DNA of 64,000 nt, taken from the NCBI RefSeq assembly GCF_014696135.1, contig NZ_JACJPP010000011.1, forward strand, positions 806,001-870,000, given 5' to 3'. The notes beneath the pieces are model-generated. The model did no database searches and was not told where the DNA came from. It saw nothing but the letters and a program-made list of their open reading frames with translations. This document shows positions 27,349-36,488 of the stretch, piece after piece (position 1 is the first letter of the stretch; each line of letters starts with the position of its first letter). The translations under genes and the position numbers were made by a program. This stretch comes from Nodosilinea sp. FACHB-141. GTDB taxonomy: Bacteria; Cyanobacteriota; Cyanobacteriia; Phormidesmidales; Phormidesmidaceae.

Positions 27349-28227
27349 ATGCCCCTACCGTTACCCAATCTCGATGACCATGATTACGCCGACCTGGTAG
27401 AAATGGCGCGATCGCTCATCCCCAGTGAGTATCCAGAATGGACAGATCACAATCCTTCTGACACAGGCATTATCCTACTTGAGCTATTTGCCTGGTTAAC
27501 GGAACTGCTGCTATACCAGGTGAACCAGGTACCTGACCAATCTCAGGAGGAATTTCTTAAACTACTCAAGGGTTATGCCACCTGGACGATGCCTCCAAAT
27601 CAATCACTTCAGGCAGCAACCCAGAAAACGATTTTGGCACTGCGAAAGCGCTATCGAGCTGTCACAGCCGCAGATTATGAGGCTCTGGTGATGGAGAATT
27701 TTGCGGTTGGGCGGGTTAAGGTGTTTGAAAACCGGAATCTAACATTAAAATCACAGCCCCCTGAGCCAGTCGCGGGTCATATCAGCCTGGTGGTCGTGCC
27801 CCAAGAACCGTTTACTGTCCTCAACCCATCGTTACAGACAAAGATCCGAGACTTTTTGGAAGAACGACGCTTGTTAGGGACAAAGCAGCACGTTGTCTCT
27901 CCTGAATATGTGAACATTTCTATTAAAGCTAACCTAAATTTAGAGGCGGGTCGCGTGTTTGAGCAGGTCAAAGCGGCAGGCGTTGCTCAATTACAACAGT
28001 TTTTCCATCCTCTATCAGGGGGAGAAGATAAACAGGGTTGGCCGTTTGGCCGAGCCGTCTATATTTCTGAGATTTACCAGCAGCTAGATCAGCTAGACGG
28101 GGTTGACTATGTGGAAGACGTAACTGTGACGGTGAAGCCACCAGGCCAGAACAAAGTCTCGTTAAAGGCGCACCAACTTGTGCAGCTTGATCAGGTTGAG
28201 TTTACCCATGCGGGGACACATAATTAG
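27349..28227 (+). CDS. Second baseplate J-type protein (Cis12-like)
   Basis: About 292 residues from ATG 27349; the earlier TTG 27307 is less likely. The N-terminus PLPNLDDHDYADLVEMARSLIPSEYPEWTDHNPSDTGIILLELFAWLTELLLYQVNQVP is the conserved baseplate-assembly start. The rest has ALRKRYRAVTAADYEALV and the wedge ending GWPFGRAVYISEIYQQLDQLDGVDYVEDV. Its partner is the larger protein just upstream. Confidence 0.88.
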   Translation: MPLPLPNLDDHDYADLVEMARSLIPSEYPEWTDHNPSDTGIILLELFAWLTELLLYQVNQVPDQSQEEFLKLLKGYATWTMPPNQSLQAATQKTILALRKRYRAVTAADYEALVMENFAVGRVKVFENRNLTLKSQPPEPVAGHISLVVVPQEPFTVLNPSLQTKIRDFLEERRLLGTKQHVVSPEYVNISIKANLNLEAGRVFEQVKAAGVAQLQQFFHPLSGGEDKQGWPFGRAVYISEIYQQLDQLDGVDYVEDVTVTVKPPGQNKVSLKAHQLVQLDQVEFTHAGTHN

Positions 28228-28229
28228 GT

Positions 28230-28988
28230 ATGACTTTACCCTCTAACTCCCCCCCCAGCCACTATCTTGACTATCTTCCAGCCGCGCTTCACGAAGACCC
28301 GTTTTTGGGGCAATTTCTTCTGGCATTTGAAGCCATTCTTAGCGGTGTCTCAGTCGAGGATGTATCAACTCCGGCTGGGTTTGAGAAAACCTTAGCTGAT
28401 ATTCATACCCGGTTTTCAGCCCAAAAAACGCCGCCAGAGTTCTTACCCTGGTTAGCTGGCTGGGTTGCCCTAAGCCTACGCGATGACTGGGATGAACAAG
28501 TTAAGCGCGACTTTATTCAGCGTATTGTGCCCTTATACCAGCAGCGGGGCACAAAGACAGCAATGAAGAAAATGCTTCAGATCTACCTGCAAAAGCAAGT
28601 AAACCCGCAGGATAAATCGGTCACAGAGTATGTGGAAATTTTTGAGTTTGATCAAATCCCGCATTACTTTCAGGTGCAGCTTCGCCTCGATAGCCAGGAC
28701 TTGACCGAGTATCGCCGCAAGGAAACCGTTGCCCGCGCCATTATTGATCAAGAAAAGCCAGCTCACACTGTCTATGCGCTGCAAATTTTAATGCCAACAA
28801 TGCGGTTGGTTTCGCCAGAAAAGCTTGAGGCAGAGGGTGTAAAAAGTGAGGATATTCCTAAACAAAGACTGCGGCTTTTTGCAAACTCTCGTAGCCGAGG
28901 TTATAAGACCCATCAAAACAAGACTGCCTTGGGCACAACAGCCGAACGCCCCAAATCTGCTGATTCCTCCCCCTCAACCTCTAAATAA
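28230..28988 (+). CDS. Tail protein I (gpI-like) of the eCIS baseplate
   Basis: 252 residues with HYLDYLPAALHEDPFLGQFLLAFEAILSGV, PPEFLPWLAGWVALSLRDDWDEQVKRDFIQRIVPLYQQRGTKTAMKKML, the standard gpI-family signature. It links the baseplate wedges to tail fibres. The last ~50 residues are basic and Ser-rich and probably disordered. The start follows the previous stop by 2 bp. Confidence 0.9.
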   Translation: MTLPSNSPPSHYLDYLPAALHEDPFLGQFLLAFEAILSGVSVEDVSTPAGFEKTLADIHTRFSAQKTPPEFLPWLAGWVALSLRDDWDEQVKRDFIQRIVPLYQQRGTKTAMKKMLQIYLQKQVNPQDKSVTEYVEIFEFDQIPHYFQVQLRLDSQDLTEYRRKETVARAIIDQEKPAHTVYALQILMPTMRLVSPEKLEAEGVKSEDIPKQRLRLFANSRSRGYKTHQNKTALGTTAERPKSADSSPSTSK

Positions 28989-29021
28989 TCCCTAACTATT
29001 CTTGAACTGGAGTCACGAATC

Positions 29022-31259
29022 ATGTCAAATGAGTTGAAGCCTCAACCCAAATATGTTGAAAAACGCCCCCGCTATTTTGATGGTCAATACCTGTCAGTTG
29101 ATGACTTTGCAGATGAGCAAGAATATCACATTGATCGCCAGCGCCGCATCAGTCAATTTTTGCATGTGTCTGGAATTTTAGAAGGTTTGCAGGTCACGGT
29201 TACCTCAAACAACCGCTTACAGATCACACCCGGAGCTGCGATCGACAACGAAGGGAGGCAAATACTGCTCACGAATGAAGCAGCCTATGAAAAAACGATA
29301 TTGAAAGTAACAGCACAGACGTTTGAAATTGATTTGTCAACACTAGATCTAACAAAAACTTACAACTTGTCGATTGATTGGAATGAAGAGGGATCCGATC
29401 AGCAGACAGATGGAGGAGGTTCTCAAGCCACCCGCGCCTATGAGCGTTCAACAATTGTTATAAAAGAAGTTTCAGAAACATTATCATCGTCTACAGTTTT
29501 ATTGGCTGTCTTAGAAGGTAAAGGGGCTAATAATCCTTTTAAGCTAGACTTAAAAAGCCGCCAATATTCTGGCCTCAAACTACCTGCCAAGGATGGAAAC
29601 GGCGTTACTTTGCGATCGCAAAACGGAGCCAGCGATCGCGCTGTTCTCTCTGGCAGTTTGAGCATTACTCAGAACCTCACAGTTTCAGGCACAAGCACCT
29701 TAACGGGCAATGTGGGCATTGGCACAATCAGTCCAACTGAGAGACTGGAGGTCAGCGGCAACATCAAAGCAACCAACGCGACCTTAACCGGCACCCTCTC
29801 GGTCACAGGAACCAGCACCTTAACAGGCAATGTGGTAATTGGCAATATCAGCGGTAGTGCCGGTACTGGACTTAGTAATCTCCTAAAAGTTGCCTTCAAC
29901 CAATCCGATCTGGTGGAAATGAACAGTCAAAACAAAGGAGCAGGGACGCTAGAAATGCTGGCCTGGGCAGAGGGATGGAATATTAACGCTAAAACCGATG
30001 GCAAACATCTCTACCTGAATCGCGATTCTGGTTCCACTTCTGATGTTCGAATTGGACGGGGGGCATCGGAAGGCAATCTTCTCACGATTAAAGGCTCCGA
30101 TGGCAAGGTAGGCATTGGCACAACCACCCCAGCCGCAAAGTTGGATGTTGAAGGGGCGGCAATGTTAGGTTATGAAAGCAACATCACTGATTTTGGCAGT
30201 CCACTCAAGTCAGGATTCTACCAAAATGGCGGAGAAAAAGATATTGAAGGAAACGTCCCCGATACTTCTCACGGTTGGACGCACTTGATTACAGCTCGGC
30301 ATTCTAATACAGGTAATAATCACCAGCTTCAAATTGCCGCATCCTATCAACCTAATGATCGACTTTTCTTTAGAAAAATAGCAGTGGCTCCGAGTGTAAC
30401 CTCAAATCCCGCGTGGAATGAGGTTGCTACCCGAACTACAAACAAATTCATTGGCGATCAAACCATTGAAGGAACCCTGGCGATCGCAGGCACTCTCTCC
30501 GTTACCGGAGATACCACGACCGCAAAGACTCTCTCCGTCACCGGAAATACTACGATCGCAGGGGATTTCACTGTTGGGGGTAAGTATGTAGTGCAGAATG
30601 GCCATGAGGGAGGAAGCAATCGAGGAATCTTTATGTGCAATGCCGATGATAATAACTGGGGCATTTATATGGGGCAACCAGGGGCTTTAAAATCTCTTGC
30701 AGGGGGAACAGCCGTTTCAGGAAAAGGTTTTGATTCTCATGCAATACGGCTGCGAACATATGGAGGGGTGGGAAATGGTTTAATCTATGAGAACTCCGGC
30801 GAAGAGCTAAACCTGAGCATACGAGCCAGTGATGGACTTACATACATAAAAGGTAATACTGGCATTGGTACTGATCCAACAAAAGAAGAGATGCTAAAGG
30901 TAGGAGGAAATACAGCGATCGCAGGTTCTCTCTCTGTAAACGGCGTACTCCACACCGAAGAACTCCAATTAGCACCATGTCTCCGACTAAAATGGATAGG
31001 GCAAGAGCCCTCCCAACCCAGCCGTGTCAATTGGTTCAACGATTTGTATTTTGGGTATGAGCAGGAGGTGGTGCCATCGGCCCAAGGCTATTTTCTGCTC
31101 GAGATCGAGTTAACCGTGTCATCCCCATCACTCGATCAAAACTTTGAGGCAGTTTATGACAATGGCGGAGACCCGGACGCTCTCATGAGACCAATTACAC
31201 GCAAATTGGCCCGACGGGTCGAGGCAGTTGACCTATTTAAGCGATTAACTGGAGCGTGA
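29022..31259 (+). CDS. eCIS tail-fibre-like protein (Cis13-like)
   Basis: 745 residues. The N-terminal ~150 (KYVEKRPRYFDGQYLSVDDFADEQEYHIDRQRRISQFLHVSGILEGLQVTV) is the conserved baseplate-attaching domain. Residues ~210-640 contain repeats of the type TSTLTGNVGIGTISPTERLEVSGNI, VGIGTTTPAAKLDVEG and LSVTGNTTIAG, typical of beta-helical fibres and bacterial adhesins. The distal part (~650-745) is unique and may be the receptor-binding tip. This is the last gene of the rightward structural operon. Confidence 0.85.
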   Translation: MSNELKPQPKYVEKRPRYFDGQYLSVDDFADEQEYHIDRQRRISQFLHVSGILEGLQVTVTSNNRLQITPGAAIDNEGRQILLTNEAAYEKTILKVTAQTFEIDLSTLDLTKTYNLSIDWNEEGSDQQTDGGGSQATRAYERSTIVIKEVSETLSSSTVLLAVLEGKGANNPFKLDLKSRQYSGLKLPAKDGNGVTLRSQNGASDRAVLSGSLSITQNLTVSGTSTLTGNVGIGTISPTERLEVSGNIKATNATLTGTLSVTGTSTLTGNVVIGNISGSAGTGLSNLLKVAFNQSDLVEMNSQNKGAGTLEMLAWAEGWNINAKTDGKHLYLNRDSGSTSDVRIGRGASEGNLLTIKGSDGKVGIGTTTPAAKLDVEGAAMLGYESNITDFGSPLKSGFYQNGGEKDIEGNVPDTSHGWTHLITARHSNTGNNHQLQIAASYQPNDRLFFRKIAVAPSVTSNPAWNEVATRTTNKFIGDQTIEGTLAIAGTLSVTGDTTTAKTLSVTGNTTIAGDFTVGGKYVVQNGHEGGSNRGIFMCNADDNNWGIYMGQPGALKSLAGGTAVSGKGFDSHAIRLRTYGGVGNGLIYENSGEELNLSIRASDGLTYIKGNTGIGTDPTKEEMLKVGGNTAIAGSLSVNGVLHTEELQLAPCLRLKWIGQEPSQPSRVNWFNDLYFGYEQEVVPSAQGYFLLEIELTVSSPSLDQNFEAVYDNGGDPDALMRPITRKLARRVEAVDLFKRLTGA

Positions 31260-31489
31260 TAGACACCACCCTTAACCCCCTCGCGCGACACGAACGAAAG
31301 CCGATGAGAGCATTTCCACGACTCCGAACTTCTAGGAGGACAGACGGCCACATCGTTACGCACGACAGCCAATGCACCAAACCAATCGCGAAAAACCAGG
31401 AAGAAAAGATGATTATTGCCGGTAGGGCCATTACGTTAACGCACGGCCAATGAGAGTGTTCATTAGGTTACCTTTGCAAGTCGGAAGCC

Positions 31490-31935
31490 AATTCAGCTGC
31501 ATCGCCGCCCATCCCCACAGACAACTGCCATCACCCAAGTACAAACCCACCCCACTCTTCACCCACCGCCACCACCGCTGAACGTATTCCTCAATGCGGT
31601 TCTCCCCCGCACCTTGCTCATAAAGCTGAGAAACCCGTTTAGCAAACCTCTCCACCGTCTTCGTCGCAATCCCCAATCCCTCAGTTGTAAATCAATACCC
31701 CAAAAAATCAACCCCCCGTGCAATCCTCCCAATAAACGTTTTGTCCAGGTGTTACTCAACCCGGAGATCAGCCATCACCTTATTCACCGCCTTAATCGCC
31801 TGCCGTAGCCTCCACCGCATCGGCGCAAGCACAACCCAATCATCCATAAAGCGGACATAAAAGCAGCCCAATTCCGTCATCCGGTCGTCCAACAGCTTCA
31901 GGTACAGCGCTCCCATCAAAGGCATCGACCCACTT
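31490..31935 (-). pseudogene. Reverse transcriptase fragment, inverted copy 4
   Basis: Read on the minus strand, it runs from PLMGALYLK through FYVRFMDDWVVLAP to ERFAKRVSQLYEQGAGENRIEEYVQRWWRWVKSGVG. This copy keeps the FMDD box that is FMND in the 2854 copy. Two in-frame stops (replacing Gln/His before HLDKTF, and Trp in FLGYWF) and the missing N-terminus make it a pseudogene. It lies in the opposite orientation to the copies at 2854-8345, at the other side of the eCIS island. Confidence 0.8.
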
Positions 31936-32090
31936 CAACACTGTTACTTTCTAAGCAATTGGATTTATAATCCACTACTCTGGGATATGTCATCCTGCAT
32001 ATTCAGTCTGTTACCCCAACCTCTTTTACGATAGCTTTTCAGCCTCCGAAATGAAAAACTATTGTATTTAACCCTTTTCCAAACATAGCC

Positions 32091-32348
32091 ATGCAAGAAA
32101 AACTCCAACAACGCCTTCAATCTCTAAAATCCGAATACGAAGCAGGTCAAAAAGTGCTGACCGAACTAGAGGCCAAGCAAACCAATGTGCGCGATACTCT
32201 GTTGCGTATTAGTGGGGCCATTCAAGTGCTCGAAGAAACCCTCAGTGAAGTGAACGAATCAGATTTGGCTGAAAATGATGCGGTTCCAGCCGAACCCGTT
32301 GATACAGAAGCAGAAGTGGTTAGGCAGTTTAGTAAGCTTGATGATTGA
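32091..32348 (+). CDS. Small coiled-coil protein of unknown function
   Basis: 85 residues, mostly one predicted coiled coil (QQRLQSLKSEYEAGQKVLTELEAKQTNVRDTLLRISGAIQVLEETL) followed by an acidic tail. Such small coiled-coil proteins occur near tail modules and may be eCIS accessory proteins, but no family is recognised. AT-rich DNA and a purine stretch precede the ATG. Confidence 0.6.
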   Translation: MQEKLQQRLQSLKSEYEAGQKVLTELEAKQTNVRDTLLRISGAIQVLEETLSEVNESDLAENDAVPAEPVDTEAEVVRQFSKLDD

Positions 32349-32622
32349 TGCCCTGTATCACTTCTTCCACAGGGCAAGCACAAAAAATGGGTCCGTAACA
32401 AGCTAGGGGCATCACAACCGAACGGCGTGCCCCGCGCCGACACGTACCAGCGGCTGGCCCCCGATGCCTTAGAGCATTGCTCCCTACCTGGGTAAAGCAC
32501 ATCGTTGAGGCCAGTGGTGCCCACAGTGATTTCGTAGAGCTTCGCTCCGCCGTAGGCGTATGACAGCGACCCTCAAACGATTCAAAACTTAAAGGCACCA
32601 CAGCTGCCTCAGTCGCCGATCT
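32349..32622. other. 274 bp without recognised genes
   Basis: GC-rich DNA with short antisense frames only. It looks like transposon debris between the coiled-coil gene and the transposon-like ORFs. Nothing supported is seen. Confidence 0.4.
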
Positions 32623-32925
32623 CTAGCCCATGGCTGTGATGCTTGGTAGTCCTAGACGAGGTGCGGTGCTGGCTCGCGACAGCAACCAAGTGCTGGGCAA
32701 AAGCGTTGGCCCCTTGGGCCGGTCCTTGACCATCGCCTCTTTCCTACCTTGCTTGTTATAGATCAACCTCACCGTCTCACTCCCCGCCACCAGCATCAGC
32801 GTCACCTCCTTCGCACAACGTCCATCTCGCAAAGCCCGCTGCGCCACCGTTAGCTCCAACTGAGCCGACGACACCCCCTCAGAATAGTGATGCCACAGCG
32901 CCAGAAGCCGTTCCCTTGAGTTCAC
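32623..32925 (-). CDS. Transposon-associated hypothetical protein, probably degenerate at its end
   Basis: About 100 residues from GTG 32925: NSRERLLALWHHYSEGVSSAQLELTVAQRALRDGRCAKEVTLMLVAGSETVRLIYNKQG is helical and looks like a real protein, while the last ~35 residues (KGPTLLPSTWLLSRAST) look like read-through. It starts just downstream of the 197-residue ORF and probably belongs to the same mobile element. No function is assigned. Confidence 0.45.
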   Translation of the reverse strand: MNSRERLLALWHHYSEGVSSAQLELTVAQRALRDGRCAKEVTLMLVAGSETVRLIYNKQGRKEAMVKDRPKGPTLLPSTWLLSRASTAPRLGLPSITAMG

Positions 32926-32942
32926 CTGTGTCGGTTCCGGGT

Positions 32943-33536
32943 TTAGCCCCCTTGGCTCTTGTTCAACCGTTCTTCCAATCGTTCTAACGACGCGATCAAC
33001 TGTTGCTGCAAGGCCAACTCGGTCTTGAGCTGCCCGTTCCAACTGCTCAAAGCCGCAATTAACAACCGCAACTGCTCCTGCAAGGTCGCCTGCGCATCGG
33101 AGGAGGTCTCGTCGCTGACGATACGCTGCAATTGCTCGACCAAGCACCCCAAGCTTTGGTTCCAGTGCTGCGGCCACATCGCCAAATCCTCGCCCAAGGT
33201 CTGGACGTGGTCTTCGAGGTGCAGCACCCGTTGCGTGTTCACGCAAATCTCGGCCCGCAGCGGCTCTAAGCTGCTCTGCAACACGCTGGCCAGTACGCTC
33301 TCCCACTGCTCAAAGACTGTATGAATTGGGCCGTGCTCCAGTTCATACAGTCTTTTACGAACCGTGCCCCGATTCCACTCCAACTCTCGTTCGGCTTGAA
33401 CGCTTCCCCCACGACCCAGCGATTGAACCACTTGTGCCATAAATTGTCGGCGCTCTGCTCCTTTCAGCCGGGTCGCGATGTCTTTCAACAACACCTTGAG
33501 GCTATCGGTTAACGTTAGAGGGGCACCATCCATCAT
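32943..33536 (-). CDS. Helix-turn-helix plus coiled-coil protein, ISAzo13-like N-terminus
   Basis: 197 residues. The first ~70 (LTDSLKVLLKDIATRLKGAERRQFMAQVVQSLGRGGSVQAERELEWNRGTVRKRLYELEHG) resemble the N-terminal DNA-binding part of ISAzo13-type transposases. The remainder is a Gln/Leu-rich coiled coil with no catalytic domain. It could be a transposon accessory or regulatory protein. It lies about 110 bp from the transposon left-end array. Confidence 0.55.
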   Translation of the reverse strand: MMDGAPLTLTDSLKVLLKDIATRLKGAERRQFMAQVVQSLGRGGSVQAERELEWNRGTVRKRLYELEHGPIHTVFEQWESVLASVLQSSLEPLRAEICVNTQRVLHLEDHVQTLGEDLAMWPQHWNQSLGCLVEQLQRIVSDETSSDAQATLQEQLRLLIAALSSWNGQLKTELALQQQLIASLERLEERLNKSQGG

Positions 33537-33648
33537 CTGAGCGGAAGAATAAGACTAATCCCTCCCAATCTAATGGATGTCTATTTACTTGGGCTACCTT
33601 AGCGAACTGAGTACCAGGAGCGGTTAGCAATTTTGCTCTTCAGGAAAA

Positions 33649-33853
33649 CGACACTTAATTTGAGAAAAACATTCAAAGGAATAAACGACCTTTATCTTGC
33701 GAAAGCAGACTTTGCGACATCGTTTGTGCGAATCAAGAAAATATCGTTAATTTACAGGTATATCGCCAAAGGCCTTGCCGTGATTGGCTTTGAGATGGTT
33801 AAATGCTGAGGAAACTAATCTGCGAATCGCGACATTTAGCGTGCGAACGTACA
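33649..33853 (-). repeat. Tn7-like/CAST left-end array of TnsB sites with outer terminus
   Basis: The 18-bp motif CGACA-N7-TGCGAA occurs at 33649 (degenerate second half), 33686, 33715 and 33830, with a weaker copy ending at 33827 right beside the last. Read from the outside inward (minus strand), the end is TGTACGTTCGCACGC..., that is a TGT terminus followed at once by two abutting sites, as in V-K CAST left ends. The terminal ACA is 33851-33853; the next five bases, TCGTC (33854-33858), are the expected target duplication. Interior direction is leftward, toward tnsB. Confidence 0.72.
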
Positions 33854-34169
33854 TCGTCGCTAACAGATTGGCGTCGCGTTTTTTCGGTTGAGGTCTTCAA
33901 TAGCCGAAAGACAGCTTTGCTAAAATTTTTAATAGGTCAAGCCTAGGACGACACGGTTGTGCGAAAAAAGCCCCTGTCTGTGTGGCATAAATTTTAACGT
34001 GCAAATGCTCCTACGAAGTATTAGGGATGAATGGGACTTGGGGATTTAGATGCGCTATGGGGTGCTGCTAGGCCAAAAGTCTCAGAAAAAGGCGTTAGTA
34101 TGAGCCTCATATAAGACAACTGCTTTTTTTTCTATTTAAATTCACAATTTAGGATTCTCTTTTTACGGT
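33854..34169. other. Flanking DNA between the transposon end and the NACHT gene
   Basis: 316 bp with no gene. The sequence is AT-rich close to 34130-34150, which probably holds the NACHT promoter. No tRNA gene, a common CAST target, is visible in it. Confidence 0.5.
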
Positions 34170-36488
34170 ATGGCCAAGCGATCGCTAAAGGCCTCCCCCG
34201 CTGGCATTCAGCGGGCTAAGCGGGCGTTTGCGCTCAAGGGGTGGACTCAGGAAAATTTGGCCGGGGAGGTGAACCTCAAAACTCGGCAGCCGATCTGGCG
34301 GTTTTTTACTGGTCGTCCGGTCGATCGCCAAATTTTTGTGGAAGTTTGTCAAGTTTTAGACCTCGACTGGCGAGAGGTTGCCGCCGATCCGCCCGCCGAC
34401 TTTTCGGAGCCAGGAGAGTCGCTGGGGCCGCGCCCGCTGACGGTGGACGAACTGGTGGCAGAGGTGCGATCGCAGCACTACGACACGATTCAGCACCAGT
34501 GCGGCATTCTGCAATTGCTCGATATTGGCCATCCGGTCAACATTGATGACATCTATGTCGAAGTCAACATTCTCCAAGCCGTCGCTAACCAGCAGTGGCT
34601 AGAGATTGCTGAGCTCAATAGTCTAGCCCCCACCGAGTTTGACCGGGTGGGGCTAGGGGATATTGACCAGCCCCAGATTTCTGGTGTGGAAGCGGTTAAA
34701 ACCCATGGCAAGCTGCGGGTGCTGGGTAAGCCGGGGGTGGGCAAAACCACTTTTTTGCAGCACTTGGCCGTGCAGTGTAACCAGGGCGAGTTTGCCCCCG
34801 AGCAGATACCCCTGTTCATTGTTCTGCGAGAGTTTGCCGAAGCAGCCAAACGCCAGGGCGACTTTAGCCTATTCAGCTACATTCACCAAACCCTACTCAC
34901 TGCTGGCATTGCCGACCCTGCCCAGCTCGAAATGCTGCTTACCGAGGGGCGAGTGCTGATGCTAATGGACGGCATAGATGAGGTGCTGAATCAGGACATC
35001 AACGCCGTTATTCGAGAGATTCGCACTTTTTCAGACCGGTACCACCGCAATCGGTATGTGGTGTCGTGCCGCACGGCGGCTCAAAAGCTGGCCCTGCACG
35101 GCTTTACTGATGTAGAAATTGCCCCCTTCAGCCAGACGCAGATTGCCACTTTTGCCCAAAAGTGGTTTGTCGCCCTGGGTAAAGCGGCCACCCCCCAGGG
35201 CGAAGCCAGGGCGATGGCATTTGTTACAAAGCTTGAGCAGCCCGAAAACTGGCAGTTTCGTCAGCTAGTGGTGACGCCCCTATTTTTGCACCTGGCTTGC
35301 TGGGTGTTTCAGGCGGAAGGGCAGTTCCCCAGCAAGCGCACGGCCTTTTATAAACAGGGCCTCGACCTGCTGCTAGGCAAGTGGGATGAGACCAAAGGCG
35401 TTGAGCGCGACAGTATTTACCGGGAGTTTTTGCTGCCCCAAAAAATGAAGCTGCTGAGTCAGCTGGCCGCTGTCACCTTTGAGCAGGGGCAATACTTTTT
35501 TGAGCAGCGCACCATCGAGCAATACATCGAAGACTACCTGCAAAACCTCCCTGGAAATGCCCTCGAACCGGAAGAACTCCAGCTCGAAAGCGAGGCGATG
35601 CTGAAGGCGATCGAGGCCCAGCACGGGCTGCTGATCGAGCGGGCGCGGGGCATTTTTTCGTTCTCGTATCTGGCGTTTCAAGAATATTTGACGGCGCGCA
35701 AAATTGTCGCCACCCACAATCTGCGGGCGCTGGAGCAGGCGCTGGGGGGGCTGGTTAGTCACATCACCGACCCTCACTGGCATGAGGTGTTTTTGCTCAC
35801 CGCTGCTATGTTGCGCAGCGCCGACTCGCTGGTGCAGCTGATGAAACAGGAGATCGATGCTCTGGTGGCCCAAGACCCCCACCTGCAAGATTTTTTGATG
35901 TGGGCCAGCCGGAAATCTCAGACTATTCCCCCTAAGCCCAAGCTGGCCACTACCCGCGCCTTTTATTTGGCCATGGCCCAAAGCCCACACACCGCCGACC
36001 AGTTTGCCCTGGCTAGCACCCTTGATCAGGGAATTTTTTTAGATGCTGCCCTAGAAAACCTGCTGGTAGAGTTTGCCGTCGATCGCAGCCAAGATTTTGC
36101 CTATGTACACGCCTGTAGTGAGGCGCTCAGCAATATTATGGTCATGGTGCTCGATGCCGGATTTTATAAGTCGCTCCAGCAGCTGAAGGATCAGCTGCCC
36201 GCCTCGCACCAGAGCCAGGAGCGGTTACAAGCCTGGTGGCAAGACAGCTACCCGGTCTGGGTCGAGCAGGTTAAACATTCGATTATCGAATATCGCAATA
36301 TTCACCACCCCTGGCAGTTTAGCCCTGAGCAAGAGCAGGTGCTAAAGCGCTACTACGACGCCAACCAGCTGCTGGTGGATTGTTTGAACAGCAACTGTGA
36401 AGTGACCGAAACTATTCGGCAGGAGATTGAAGCGACGCTGCTGCTACCTCAGAAGGAGCTGGAGGAGCGGGAGTGGCAGAGGGAGTAG
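34170..36488 (+). CDS. NACHT-family STAND NTPase with N-terminal helix-turn-helix
   Basis: 772 residues. Residues ~10-75 form a DNA-binding-like helical domain (RAKRAFALKGWTQENLAGEVNLKTRQPIWRFFTGRPVDRQIF). The NACHT module has Walker A GKPGVGKT (186-193), a Walker B region VLMLMDGIDEVL (~275), RYVVSCRT and the helical FSYLAFQEYLTARKI signature. The C-terminus is helical, without WD or LRR repeats. Bacterial NACHT proteins of this layout include anti-phage sensors; that role is inferred here. It is the first chromosomal gene outside the transposon end. Confidence 0.85.
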   Translation: MAKRSLKASPAGIQRAKRAFALKGWTQENLAGEVNLKTRQPIWRFFTGRPVDRQIFVEVCQVLDLDWREVAADPPADFSEPGESLGPRPLTVDELVAEVRSQHYDTIQHQCGILQLLDIGHPVNIDDIYVEVNILQAVANQQWLEIAELNSLAPTEFDRVGLGDIDQPQISGVEAVKTHGKLRVLGKPGVGKTTFLQHLAVQCNQGEFAPEQIPLFIVLREFAEAAKRQGDFSLFSYIHQTLLTAGIADPAQLEMLLTEGRVLMLMDGIDEVLNQDINAVIREIRTFSDRYHRNRYVVSCRTAAQKLALHGFTDVEIAPFSQTQIATFAQKWFVALGKAATPQGEARAMAFVTKLEQPENWQFRQLVVTPLFLHLACWVFQAEGQFPSKRTAFYKQGLDLLLGKWDETKGVERDSIYREFLLPQKMKLLSQLAAVTFEQGQYFFEQRTIEQYIEDYLQNLPGNALEPEELQLESEAMLKAIEAQHGLLIERARGIFSFSYLAFQEYLTARKIVATHNLRALEQALGGLVSHITDPHWHEVFLLTAAMLRSADSLVQLMKQEIDALVAQDPHLQDFLMWASRKSQTIPPKPKLATTRAFYLAMAQSPHTADQFALASTLDQGIFLDAALENLLVEFAVDRSQDFAYVHACSEALSNIMVMVLDAGFYKSLQQLKDQLPASHQSQERLQAWWQDSYPVWVEQVKHSIIEYRNIHHPWQFSPEQEQVLKRYYDANQLLVDCLNSNCEVTETIRQEIEATLLLPQKELEEREWQRE

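Noticed and set aside
33949-33965. Another CGACA...TGCGAA string beyond the proposed transposon end
   Set aside because: The spacer is 6 instead of 7 bases and it lies outside the TGT terminus. It is probably chance or an older scar.
33854-34169. A tRNA gene as the transposon target
   Set aside because: No cloverleaf or T-loop GTTCNANNC in a suitable position could be found in the flank.
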